From: Bremia lactucae
Lineage: Eukaryota > Oomycota > Peronosporomycetes > Peronosporales > Peronosporaceae
Direction: 5' to 3'
DNA: 64,000 nt
Assembly (NCBI RefSeq): GCF_004359215.1
Contig: NC_090623.1
Coordinates: forward strand, 824,366-888,365
Positions 32,421 through 42,750 of the stretch are shown here, one piece after another. Below the pieces are notes generated by a model that was given only the letters and a program-made list of their open reading frames with translations, made no database searches and was not told where the DNA came from. The position numbers and the translations under genes were made by a program. The stretch's first letter is position 1, and the number at the start of each line of letters is the position of its first letter.

Positions 32421-33015
32421 CTGGCGCCACTTGTTCACCGGATGACCATCTGATGTGGGTGGAGCGTCCACACACGTGTGGATGTACTACGAGTGAGTGC
32501 GATGGCCTCGCTTGTGGTGCGGTCGTTAGAACGACTACACAAGAGCAGAATTTGATTACTAATCACACTGTTAAGGCAGTTGCCGGCAACTGTGCGAATG
32601 CACAGGTAGCACCGAAGGTCCACCGCTTGTATAGGTCGAGTAGATTGAGACCATAATGTACGCCTAGCGGGCGACATTTAGGAAATATACCGGTTGCCCA
32701 AAAGGGACAACACGATGATCCTAGGTTGAGTAGAGAGTCGAATGTAGAGGACCCGACTGTGATAGCACACTCACAGTCGGAAGAGGTTGAGGGAAGAGGT
32801 CCCCACGTACTTGAGATCTCCTCAAATAGTTGAAGTTACTAGACTTCTAGATCCGGAGGGATTAGCCTAAGGATAAATCCCAGGAAGAAACCGCGACATT
32901 AAATGTCTTGGTTGAAAACGGTTCAAGAGTAGGCGCTTATACTCATGATCTGTATGCGCCTCCGAAGTAAACTTCGGAGATAACTCAATTACCGGCCCTA
33001 GAACCTAAGCGGTTC

Positions 33016-34202
33016 TTGAGAGTTCTGCATGGTAATAAAATCAAGCAGATCTGCGTACTCGTCACAGAGGACGATTACGTAACCGACATTCGGTCAGCGG
33101 TAATTTTTGCAGAGAACGAACGGGTTCTTAGCAGCTCATCGATGGACGAAAGTATCATCGACGTGAAGACTCGAATTGGGAGATATACTACTCAATCCTG
33201 GGAGTCACGCAATGGAAATCCTCTATACGAGGATTTAGTAGAATTCAGAAATGTATTCCCTGAAGCAGTTCCATGCGAGTTGCCTAGGGATAAAGGCACT
33301 CGACATGAGATCGAGCCCAAGCCGGACTCGAAGTACTGTGTCATAGAGCAGTGGCCACTGCCTCGTGAACAAGTACTTGCGACCGATAAAGTCTTTATCG
33401 ACCAATTAAAAGTGGGCCATGGAGGGATTCATCCTCCCCACATAGCTCTCCAACCTTCTGTGTGCGAAGGGCGACAGGTGGGTGGCGGATAGTGCACGCA
33501 TTCAATAAATTGAATGCTGCAACGGTACCGACTAAAATGCCGATACCTAGCAAAGACGTAATCATAGAAGGTATGTCTAAGAGTACGATCTTTTCGTTTA
33601 TGGATCTGATGGATGGATTTTATCAGATCCTTATACGTGAACGGGACATCCCGTACACAGCAGTGAGCACTCCCAGCGGGATGCTCTGGGAATGGCTAGT
33701 AGTGTCACAGGGGCTTAGTAACGCCCCTGCAACATTCAACAGATGCGTACTGAATCTGTTGGGACCGGTGCGAGAATTCGCACCGAGTTATTTCGTCGAT
33801 GTATTCGTCCATAGCCGAACCATGGACGGAAAGATGGACGTGGAGGTTCATAAAACTCACGTTCGTCAGAATCTTACACTTATGCGAAAGCATGAATTGT
33901 ACGCAAATCTCAAGCAGTGTATATTCGCTACAAGCGAAATACCACTTCTTGGGTGCATCGTCGGTAAGCACGGCGTACGCCCTGATCCCGAAAAGATCAT
34001 GGCAATTACCGACCGGCCAGTTCCAGTCGATGTCAAGGGACTCAGAAAGTTCCTTGGATTAGCGTCGTACTTGCACAAGTACTCCCGCAATTATGCCGAG
34101 ATGGCAGTTCATCTCTCTCGTCTCTTAAACAAAGACGAGAAATGGTTATGGAACGCTGATTGCCAGCGTTCCTTCGAAGGTATCAAGCAAAGCTTATTGT
34201 AA
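33016..34202 (+). pseudogene. Element B reverse transcriptase
   Basis: 33016-33492 holds the pre-RT linker and entry (LVEFRNVFPEAVPCELP, KGTRHEIEPKPDSKYC, VIEQWPLPREQ). 33462-34202 holds RT proper (GGWRIVHAFNKLN, IFSFMDLMDGFYQI, ASEIPLLGCIVG, GLRKFLGLASYL). The active-site box reads SYFVDVFVHS, so one of the two catalytic Asp residues (YFDD in element A) is replaced by Val. A frame change lies near 33470. Confidence 0.85.
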
Positions 34203-34211
34203 TAACCCATC

Positions 34212-34640
34212 TTGGCGATTGAAGATCAAGGCAGACCATTCCATGTGGTCGGTGACGCCAGCGATTTCGCAGTCGACTTTGCGTTAATGCAGTGCGATAC
34301 AGACGGCGCGGAGCGCGTCATCTGTTACCAATCGCGTCAGCTGCAACCAGCTGAACGCAATTACCCAGTGCATGACAAGGAGCTCCTTGCCATGAAATAT
34401 TCATTGGCTAAATTTAGGGTCTATCTCCTAGGAGATAGACCGTTCATCGTATATACGGACCATGCGTCATTACGCACGGCCGTAAATAGCCCATACCTCT
34501 GACAAAGAATGGCGAGGTGGCTATCCTTCTTCGCGGAGTATATCTTCTCCGTGGAATATAAACCAGGACGACTTAACGGCATCGCTGATGCGTTAACACG
34601 CCGACCCGATTTTGAGTCGGCAGTGCACTCCAACCGTGAA
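34212..34640 (+). pseudogene. Element B RNase H
   Basis: 34212-34502 contains FHVVGDASDFAVDFALMQ (first Asp), VICYQSRQLQPAERNYPVHD, KELLAMKYSL, and FIVYTDHASLRT (third Asp). After a stop near 34501 the tail continues (EYIFSVEYKPGRLNGIADAL). One stop and otherwise well kept. Confidence 0.8.
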
Positions 34641-35600
34641 AATAATCCCACTGTTGCAACACTCACTACGAGTGTTTCGTCATCAACCTTGTTTGATGAA
34701 ATAAAACAAGCCTACACAGAAGATAAAGAGTCTCTGCGTGTAATGGATCATTTAATGAATCCATCGATAAATCTTTTAAAGATTTACCGGCTTTATATCG
34801 ATCGTCATCCAATCGATGCACAACACGCAACGGCTTATTGTATTACACAGCCGCTGCCGGCGACACTCCACGTGTCGACGTCCCAACCCACAATGATTTG
34901 CACTTGCGCGTCATGTATGAGTGTCACTATGCTCCAACAAGTGGACATCGTGGACGTGAGAAGACTTACCTCACGGTAAGTCGATACTTTTACTGGCCCC
35001 GCCAGTATCAGTTTGTGCGCAAGTACATTCGTGCTTGCGAGGTTTGTCAACGGGTGAAGCCTAGCCCTTCATCCCGTGCACCTCTTCAACATCTACCACT
35101 TCCGGCAGAGTGTTGGCAGTCCGTATCTATGGACTTCGTCTTCGGATTTCCCGAAGACGAACACAAAAACAATGGAATCCTTGTTTTTGTAGACAGATTC
35201 AGCAAGATGGTACATCTTGCTACAAAACCAGAGTCGATCACGGCTCCGGGCTGTACCCAAGTCTTTATCGACACGGTATTCAAAGTCCACGGGTACCCCG
35301 TGAACTGGTCTCGGATAGAGATCCACGATTTACGGCGGAGTTTTGACAATTCGTGCTCCGAGAGATCGGAACACGGCTAACTATGTCAACTTCTGATCAT
35401 CCAGAGATAGATGGTTAGATGGAACGCGTAAATCGCGTCCATGAAGCGATACTTCGAGGTTACGTCCAATCGTATCCGAATTGAAGTGAGATTTACCGAT
35501 GGTCGAACTAGCCATCAACAACTCGGTGCATGCGTCTACATCGCATACACCGTTCTTCGTGAATGGCTCATGTCATCCACGTATACCCTCCCAATAAGAG
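34641..35600 (+). pseudogene. Element B integrase (zinc domain and core)
   Basis: 34838-35380 encodes the zinc domain (YECHYAPTSGHRGREKTYL ... CEVCQR) and first catalytic Asp (SMDFVFGFPEDEH). VSDRDPRFTAEF follows in another frame (about 35310-35346), as does a decayed STSDHPEIDG/VNRVHEAIL part to about 35470, where the catalytic Glu region reads VHEAIL. NNSVHASTSHTPFFVNG lies at about 35515-35570. Two frameshifts are visible. Confidence 0.8.
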
Positions 35601-35884
35601 GGATCCTCTAGTTTAAAGAGGGAGGGTTAAACTCGCACGAGCAAAACCATTTCTGGTTCATGCTCATCACGCGTCGAAGTTAAAACGACGCGAATGATGT
35701 CGACGTCGAAGCAATCGACATCGAAGATGAGAAAACTCTCATGGCGTGCGCACAAAGCACACTGAAATAGACAAAACAAATGAGTCAGCAGAGATATTTC
35801 TGCTGACTCGAGAATCAGTGACCCGTTTCGTACAGGATTCCATTTCTAACGCAGTGGACCGTCAGAAACGAAACGCAGACAAAC

Positions 35885-36690
35885 ATGGATGAGAAAACGT
35901 TCTTTCAAAAAGTTAATGACCTAGTGGTACTCTATACGATATACATACCAAAGCGTGTAGTCACTAATGTGGGAAGCAGTAAACTACTACTTAAGGTCAT
36001 TGAGCATTTCCGTGTACTGCATCGCAGAGGCAATGCGTACACGATAGAATTGCCACGTAGGATGCGTTCGCATCCTACGTTTTCGTTGGTCGGCTCCGTC
36101 TGTACCATCAGTACGCGGTTTATTTCGAGGACGGATGTGACCACCCTTTTCAAGAATCCCTAAAAGATTCTTGTGGTCACGAACCAGAATCTCATGCTAA
36201 ATCTGGAGATTCTCGTGTCGGGTTCAAAGATCCTCGAAACCGCGATGAGCTAACGACAGCTCGTCACGAAGAGCGTGATACTTCCGTTCGTATTCATCAT
36301 TGAGTACGCACTCTTCGAAGGTTTGGAAAACCGTTCGATACGGTGAGCCTGCACCATCTGTTTAACGAGCGACGCTTGCTGCGCTCGTGATCAAGACCCT
36401 CCTCCAATACATGGAGGAAGTGGACGAGTTTGTCGATCTTCGACTCTATATCCGACACATAGGTCGGACCTAATTTCCCTCCTCCACCACAAATTCCCAC
36501 GGTGGTCAACGTTACCTTGTGGAACTCATCGTAAGCCACCGGGATGTGAACGAGCACCGAACGAGTTATCTTGTTCGCATGCGCGGTTATCCACCTTCAC
36601 GTGACAGCTGGGAGCCTCAATTCCCAGCTGATTGTTGACGTTGAGGCCCTCGTCCATCAGTATGACGAGACCCATCCGATGGAATAGAAG
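35885..36690 (+). pseudogene. Element B integrase C-terminus and chromodomain
   Basis: 35885-36163 encodes VLHRRGNAYTIELPRRM and HPTFSLVG, the integrase C-terminal arm. At about 36510-36690 a chromodomain is readable with stops (SHRDVNEHRTSYLVRMRGYPP, split; SWEPQ; YDETHPME), matching the one in element A. Confidence 0.7.
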
Positions 36691-36748
36691 GTCCATCGGA
36701 ATACACGCGCCCCTGGCGCATGTAAATCGATTGCAAAACGTCAATCGC

Positions 36749-37400
36749 GTCGCGAGCACTACACTCATGAGCGTAGTGTCCTAACTTCTGGCAGCGATTG
36801 CATTTCTGCCATCGCTTGTTGTTCGAAAAGCGAGGTTTCTCGCTTTCGACATAAGAGAGGTCTATAGGTTCTGGGCCCCCAATTCGTGTCGTCTTGGAGG
36901 ACGATATGGTGACGAACTAGCTTGAGCCTGTCTCAAGCTAAAGTCCTCCTGCTCCGCAACGGATATTACTCCTTCTGCTCTTCGACGATGTGACGAGCCC
37001 TTGTGGCATCGTCCAACTCGACAAACCATCTTAAGAGGGAGTCTTCTTCGATTCCCCTATACTTAAAGATGTCAGTATTTAAGGTTTCCGGACGACGCGT
37101 GTGCGTCATCCCAGGTACAGGGGTCTGTACCTGCTGTAACCTCAACATTTCTGCCTGTTGAGAGCCTTGCTGTTTTAGCAAGGCTACCTTCTCCTTCGCC
37201 TCGTCAAGTTCATGTTGTATGAACTTGGCGATGGCTGAATGGAGGGCATCTCTGTCCAAACCGGACAGCATGGCCAAGATGGCATCGTTCCCTACGGTCG
37301 AATTCATTCGTTCGATCGCCCTCCTTTCTATGTCACTTAGAGAGGAGTAGCTATCACGCGAAACGTGATGCGTATTTCCATTCTCATCTAACATGTCCAT
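36749..37400 (-). pseudogene. Element F gag with core deletion and intact zinc knuckle
   Basis: Minus-strand gag starting at 37400 (MDMLDENGNTHHVSRD), continuing through IQHELDEAKEKVALLKQQG and VPGMTHTRRPETLNTDI to ARHIVEEQKE. There the sequence jumps to VISVAEQEDFSLRQAQAS, skipping about 90-100 codons present in element A (the FAQSNLAGRAKTW to ITVFMQGL part). A complete zinc knuckle, CNRCQKLGHYAHEC (about 36765-36810), follows. The gag ends at the junction with element B near 36748. It is the best-preserved nucleocapsid motif in the window. Confidence 0.75.
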
Positions 37401-37440
37401 GTTAGATGATGGAGCTGTGATTCTTGGACGGACTACTAAG

Positions 37441-37448
37441 CGCTACCA
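37441..37448 (-). other. Primer-binding site, element F
   Basis: TGGTAGCG on the minus strand, two bases after the LTR end, identical in placement to the site of element A and fitting the 3' end of initiator Met tRNA. Confidence 0.65.
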
Positions 37449-37450
37449 GG

Positions 37451-38072
37451 TGTAACGGGGCACTGCCGACTTGTACTGCTTAGTACAAGTCCACTTTGCA
37501 CTGCCTCAGTGCGAGTGGTGCCTCACGCCACTTCACGTACACTAGTTCGTGCAGAGGAAGTATTCTCTTTAAAACCCTTACTTTACAGAGGGTTAATTAA
37601 AAACTGTATTAATATAATTAAGTTCTTCTTATTTATCTACTTAATACTAACTTAATTATAAATTAAACAAATTATGTAAATAAGTCTTATCTGTCTTTCT
37701 CTTTGCGCGCGTCCAGCGCTGACTGGACCGCGGAGAAAGTAGATATAACGGTCTATATTTACCAATGGATAAGCTCTTAGACTCAATTCACTCGACTTAT
37801 TCGAGTGGTGGACCTTTGGCGCTGCCTGTGCATTTTGCACTTTAGGCATGAGCAGAAGTCCAGGAATGGTCCTTTGATGCGACAAACACACCAGCTCTGC
37901 ATTTAGCACTGGTCCAGGAGCATCTTTGCCTTGACCTTGTTTCGGTTTGTTTCCGTCGATAGTGAGTGTCTTCATGTAAAGTAATATTCTCCAAATATTA
38001 TCTACCTTTCAGATAATATATTAATTAACAACCTTTACGTGTTAATTTCATGTAACGATATACCCCGTTACA
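37451..38072 (-). repeat. 5' LTR of element F with an internal insertion
   Basis: LTR of family 1 from tgtaacgggg to ccccgttaca. It aligns with 11629-12064 on both sides of an extra block at about 37776-37972. Without the block its length would be about 425 bp. Confidence 0.85.
37776..37972 (-). repeat. Pol-derived fragment inserted in the LTR
   Basis: The block not found in sister LTRs reads on the minus strand GKDAPGPVLNAELVCL ... KVQNAQAAPKVHHSNKSS. The end of it matches element B at about 32593-32635 (NAQVAPKVHRLYRSSRL), just after the protease. It is therefore an internal retroelement segment placed inside an LTR. Confidence 0.6.
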
Positions 38073-38474
38073 GGGTTGGTTCAAAATCTTAAATCAACCG
38101 ATGAACAGAACTGTCGAATTGCGCTAAACCGGTTTGGTACTATTGGGATAACGATTATAATCTTCATTCCTCTTTACTATCCACTCTTACTGGGAATTAC
38201 ATTTTTTTGTCCGTTAAAAGATGCGTCATGATGGAACTATGAAACATTGATTTTTATCGATTTATTATTCGGCTAATCGCGGTAGAGGGGAAATTTTCGA
38301 GATTGCTGACGCAGAACAAGTAACAGGAACGTAGATGCAATAATATTGAAAATTACGATGGAAATGCAAGAATTTGCGCAAGTAGATCAACGTGCTTGTC
38401 ATTGTGGAACGCCGTATATTTTGATGCCATTCCTTGACTCTCCACCTCTACCGATAATTAGCTCCACCCTCGCG
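38073..38474. other. Intergenic downstream of the effector gene
   Basis: About 400 bp between the LTR edge and the stop of the minus-strand effector gene. No ORF or repeat seen. Confidence 0.5.
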
Positions 38475-40919
38475 CTACAAGAGATCACTTGGCGCTTCTA
38501 AAGCACATTTTGCTATCACATCGTTCGCTAATATCTGACGATTTTCTGGAAGTTTACTATTCCAATTGGCATGATACGACAACCAATATGGATACATCTT
38601 ACTCAAGCGAGGATCGTAGTAAGTTTGGTCAAGCCCCAGAAGTTGAAATACTTCCTCGGACGTTTTGAAATTCCACTCCCACAATTGCTCTTGCAAGGCC
38701 TTTGCAATGCTTGCATTCTGCGACAATATTATGGAGTTTATCGTCATGTCACTGTTTCTGACTTGAGCTAGTAATCGCTCGAGATATGGTTCATCGTAGC
38801 CATTGTTTAAGATAATCATGAGCATCGCGAAGTAGTGGTTCTCCACATCAGGCGTGTCGCTCTCCTTATGTATATTCTCCATAAAGTGGTCCCAGAACGG
38901 CAAAAACGGATTCTCAAAGAGCGTGTCTCTCGCATCTTGAAGCTTCAGTTGAAAGAGCTTTTCCGGACTTTTCCACAGCTCCATGTCCGTCAGCAAGTTA
39001 AATAGGGCTTCTTGCAAATAAGAATCGCGTCTCGGCAACGACAAAAGATTGATAATTTGTTCTTCTTTGAGTGTAGTACGAAGCACTGTCTTTGCGTCAT
39101 CGATTCCGATGAAACATAAGACATCAAGGGAGAATTCCAGTAGCGGATTCGTCAAAAGTTCTGCTGATTTGTCAAAATTTAAATTTAAAACCTGAAAGAC
39201 TTTGATGATCTCCTTTGGACCCCAACGCCCTATCAGTGCTAGTTGTAAAGCTGTAGCGACAGGTCGCAAGCTTTCGTGTGCTATATTCTCCGCTGCCAAT
39301 TGAGCCACATTTAATTCAGTTACATGATAGAAATCCAATAAATGTTGCAAAAAAGCTTCGTAAGACGCATCTTCGAGGAAGGTCTTGGCATCAATTTTAT
39401 TCCCCAGGTTGGCTTCGACAGCATCTTTATTGGCCAGGTCGACCTCAGCAGCTTCTAAATTGACCAGGCTAATCGCCTTAAGGCCAGGGTTTTCTCTTTT
39501 CCGTAGTTTCAAATCAAACTCAAACCAGACGCAAGTAGTCGGAGTACTTAAAACGTCTTTGAAATCAACTCCATTGTACAATTCGGTAAACAAAACGGAT
39601 GCAGAAGTTAAATCGTATCGTGCCATCCAGTCTTTAAGGAGTTCGTCTAGTAGCACTTCCATTTTAAAAGTCGGATAGAACGGGTTGGTCTTGGCAGGCG
39701 TTCCTACCAAGTTTGCTAATTCAGCGTTACTGTACAGCAACTTGAGTCTACTGAGCAACTGAGAGCTCCACTGAACCGTTCCATCTGCGTATTGTTGATA
39801 GTATTCAGCCCACAAGTCCAGGAGTGGCTCGTTTAGCCCCTTGCCATCTTGAACGTCCAACTGAAGCATCTGGTAGACCTGGGATTCGAGATACCCATCA
39901 GAATGCCAGACGTCAATAAGACACGATTTAAACTTCATGGCCATTGCAGCGTCCATTTGGCTGTTTTGAAATGCAGCAACATGTTTGGCTAATTGAATCG
40001 GGTTCGTGTGTTCTTTCAAATAGAGGAATTTTTCTTTAATTTCTGCTTCATTGGCATACCGAGCGACATAGTTTGCGTAAACTTCAAATGACGGGCTTTT
40101 CAAGATCGTGTCGAGATCTTGATCAGTAAAGAGACTAGTGAATATGTCAATGCGAAGACGTGAGTGTCTTTCTAAAAGCTCCTTTATCAATTCCAATACG
40201 AGATTTTTCGTGGCCGACATTGTAGCATTCGAATGCAATCGTACGAGAAAGTTAAAGAGCGCAAACGGTTCAAATAAAAAGTGTTCAAGTAGCTTGGACA
40301 GCAAAAACTGAGTCGAATACTTTTCCTTTTTAAGATGACAAGCGAAGGAGAACCACACTTCCAGTACGGAATCTCCCACGCCAAGATTGATTTCGTGTTC
40401 TAAACTCAGCTTCTCGTAGGCAGCTTCAATTGTAATGCCTCGACGTTCCCAATCTTTGAATACGTTCTCTTGGAATGCCAAGCCAAATGGAAGCGACTGT
40501 GGTTGAGACTTCAAAGCCACTACTTTCTCGGCGATAATACGTTCAATGTGCTTTTTTGCAAGTATATTGCTGGAAAGAATGTTGCTATTCTTAAGAGCGA
40601 TGTCGATGTGTTCATTGGCATGGTGATATATTCGCTTTATGACAGCGTCAGCTTCGGATTTCGACATTTTTAAAGGCCGAGTTTCGAAAGGGATGCCAGC
40701 GGTTCTCTTGAGCCCAACACCGCTAGGAAACATTCGATCTTCGGAACGATAATTGGTCTCGTTCAGGGTCGGGTTCACGAGCTGTCTAAGACGTCGATGG
40801 CCCTCCGTGCTTGGAGCCGTAGCATGCACAGTAGCGGTCTCGATGCATAATAGTGAAGCAACGCCCCATAGCAGGAAGAACGTGCACTGGCACGCTTTCA
40901 CTGTTGGCTTTAAAGTCAT
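38475..40919 (-). CDS. Secreted RRLR/LWY-type effector (814 aa)
   Basis: An intronless gene. The start used (MTLKPTVKACQ) gives a signal peptide ending near residue 33; an upstream in-frame ATG at 40940 adds 7 residues. An RXLR motif, RRLR, is at residues 42-45 and a degenerate dEER-like SEDR at 59-62, the spacing usual for oomycete host-translocated effectors. The rest is almost wholly helical and repeats a motif of W-x(n)-Y/F with VFxxLxL and NPxxxxW segments: LEVWFSF (187-192), LLDLWAEYYQQY (366-377), CVWFEFDL (463-470), KVFQVLNL (573-580), KLFQLKLQDA (654-663), PFWDHFM (674-680), EEVFQLLGLD (755-764) and YPYWLSY (776-782). This is the pattern of tandem WY/LWY modules, which act as protein-binding scaffolds in plant cells. 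Residues about 484-512 hold a short acidic repeat (VNLEAAEVDLANKDAVEANL). The target is unknown. It lies alone between retroelement blocks. Confidence 0.85.
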   Translation of the reverse strand: MTLKPTVKACQCTFFLLWGVASLLCIETATVHATAPSTEGHRRLRQLVNPTLNETNYRSEDRMFPSGVGLKRTAGIPFETRPLKMSKSEADAVIKRIYHHANEHIDIALKNSNILSSNILAKKHIERIIAEKVVALKSQPQSLPFGLAFQENVFKDWERRGITIEAAYEKLSLEHEINLGVGDSVLEVWFSFACHLKKEKYSTQFLLSKLLEHFLFEPFALFNFLVRLHSNATMSATKNLVLELIKELLERHSRLRIDIFTSLFTDQDLDTILKSPSFEVYANYVARYANEAEIKEKFLYLKEHTNPIQLAKHVAAFQNSQMDAAMAMKFKSCLIDVWHSDGYLESQVYQMLQLDVQDGKGLNEPLLDLWAEYYQQYADGTVQWSSQLLSRLKLLYSNAELANLVGTPAKTNPFYPTFKMEVLLDELLKDWMARYDLTSASVLFTELYNGVDFKDVLSTPTTCVWFEFDLKLRKRENPGLKAISLVNLEAAEVDLANKDAVEANLGNKIDAKTFLEDASYEAFLQHLLDFYHVTELNVAQLAAENIAHESLRPVATALQLALIGRWGPKEIIKVFQVLNLNFDKSAELLTNPLLEFSLDVLCFIGIDDAKTVLRTTLKEEQIINLLSLPRRDSYLQEALFNLLTDMELWKSPEKLFQLKLQDARDTLFENPFLPFWDHFMENIHKESDTPDVENHYFAMLMIILNNGYDEPYLERLLAQVRNSDMTINSIILSQNASIAKALQEQLWEWNFKTSEEVFQLLGLDQTYYDPRLSKMYPYWLSYHANWNSKLPENRQILANDVIAKCALEAPSDLL

Positions 40920-42318
40920 TGCGAGTACTTGTTCAGGCAAGGAGAATTTAAGAGAATTAAGCGAAGTGGGCTAATGTCGTGTGAGCGAGCAAAGTTAGAA
41001 ACATCTGGAGTTTTGGCAGCCAAGCACTGACCAGAACTTCTCGGCATGGCCCTTGCAAGATTATAAAATTTGGTGAATCGTGTTAGTGCCAGGCGCTGGG
41101 TTGCGAATCCATACGCGTGGTTCCGCCTCTAATTAAAGTCGTAAATATAAAACGGTTATATTCCAGTGAACTAGCAATTCTGCACGCCATCCCTCCTCCT
41201 GCTGCAGTACGACTCATTACCGTTGCCTCCACACGTACGCACCGCTCAAGATGTATCCGTATTTACCCTTCGGCATGATGCCTCTTCCGTGACAACTACT
41301 GGCACTTTACGTCGATAGCCCTCGAAGCGTGTTATTTATCAACTATCTACTAATCGTTGGCACACGGGGCCCAATAACAACTCACTTTCCTACTCAGCAA
41401 ACAGTTAAAAAGGTCGTCAACACATTGTTGCTTCTGGTAAGTAGCTATCTGTTGGGTTGGGAGCGTAGTGCTGTCTTTCGGCAACGATTTGTCATAGCAA
41501 ATCCTTCGATCGAGCTAATCTGGGAAGAATATCCCTGCTCGTCCTATGTTGCTCATTTGTTTGAGTTGCACAATCCTTTTAAGCCGCGTAGGAGATGCTT
41601 CTGCGGGTCAATCGAATGTTTCAATTGCTGTAGGGTTAATCATTCATGTGCAGCTTTTGGTCGCCCATCACTGTCGATAGCTGCTGTTAATACGAATTGA
41701 TGCACAAAATGTCCGAAATCATTTCTGAGCAGCCAGTGGATCGGCCATTAATAGATAGGTCTTTCTCATCTATTCTACGACTACTGCGATGAATGCCAAT
41801 CTGTACGTGTTTTAAGTTTCATACAGCCATTTTTGGCGAGCTCACGTCGCATGTCAACATCATAAAGCGACAGAGCATCCCATTAAAACGTGGTTGTCGA
41901 TTATCAAATATTATTACGAGGAAGAGGCGATTAACTCCATGCTTAAACAGGAACGCGCTGAATGACTGCAGTCATGTAATTTTTTTGGCTGAGTATTGAG
42001 AATGGACCGAACGTAGCGAAAGTGCTGGAAGGCAAAGTATGCAGAGCTCAAAGTTAGCACGATTTCTAGAACGCGTGAACGCTACGATACTTCCCGCAAT
42101 ACTATTCGTAGCTAGGACTTGATCGTTATGATCAATCAATAGAATCTGAACACCATTGGTTATAGCACTTTATTTCTAATCCTGACATTGACAGCTGGCG
42201 AGCTCAAGTGTTGAGATAACTTGCCCTGCTCTAAATCTCGAATATTTTAGTACAATATAATTTATTTATGTCTTCATCATAGCTATTCTAATATTTATTA
42301 GAGGAAAAGTACCAAAAT
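40920..42318. other. Intergenic, unassigned
   Basis: The first few hundred bases are the presumed effector promoter. The ORF at 41329-41700 (123 codons) has no recognised domain or signal and is not called. Nothing else can be supported. Confidence 0.4.
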
Positions 42319-42629
42319 TGTAACGGGGTAAATCGTTACATGAAATTAACACTTAAAGGTTATTAATTAATATATTATCTAAAAGGTAGATAATTTTTGG
42401 AGGATATTACTTTATATAGTAATGTCCTGAATTCTTATCCATAAATAGGTATAGACCATTATGTCTATTTATTCCGCAGACTAATCAGCTGTAGAAGTAA
42501 TCAAAGAGAGTTACAAGATAAGATAGATAAGAATTCATTTACATGTTTAGTATTAGTTTATAGTTAAGTCAGCATTTACAAAGATAGATTAAGAGACACT
42601 TAACTATATTAATACAGTTTTCATTTTAC
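42319..42629 (+). repeat. LTR, family 1, running into an assembly gap
   Basis: Starts tgtaacgggg and follows the solo LTR at 5041-5516 closely (tgaaattaacacttaaaggtt, ggtatagaccatta, ttccgcagactaatcagctgta blocks, each broken by few changes). It is cut by the N run. It is either the 5' LTR of a plus-strand element or a solo LTR. Confidence 0.8.
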
Positions 42630-42750
42630 NNNNNNNNNNNNNNNNNNNNNNNNNNNNNNNNNNNNNNNNNNNNNNNNNNNNNNNNNNNNNNNNNNNNNNN
42701 NNNNNNNNNNNNNNNNNNNNNNNNNNNNNNNNNNNNNNNNNNNNNNNNNN
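42630..42750. other. Assembly gap (121 N)
   Basis: A run of 121 N between an LTR and an RNase H domain. The non-round size suggests an estimated gap. Confidence 0.97.

Larger units (their letters stand above)
31567..36748 (+). mobile_element. Ty3/Gypsy element B, both ends missing
   Basis: Same family as element A but on the plus strand, from mid-gag (31567) to the chromodomain tail (36748). It keeps the protease region that A lost. It starts abruptly inside gag after Copia debris, with no 5' LTR, and at 36748 joins the gag end of another copy in opposite orientation. Stops and frameshifts are scattered through pol. Confidence 0.85.

Noticed and set aside
39278..39678. Plus-strand ORFs across the effector gene
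   Set aside because: Short antisense shadows of the long minus-strand RRLR/LWY gene.
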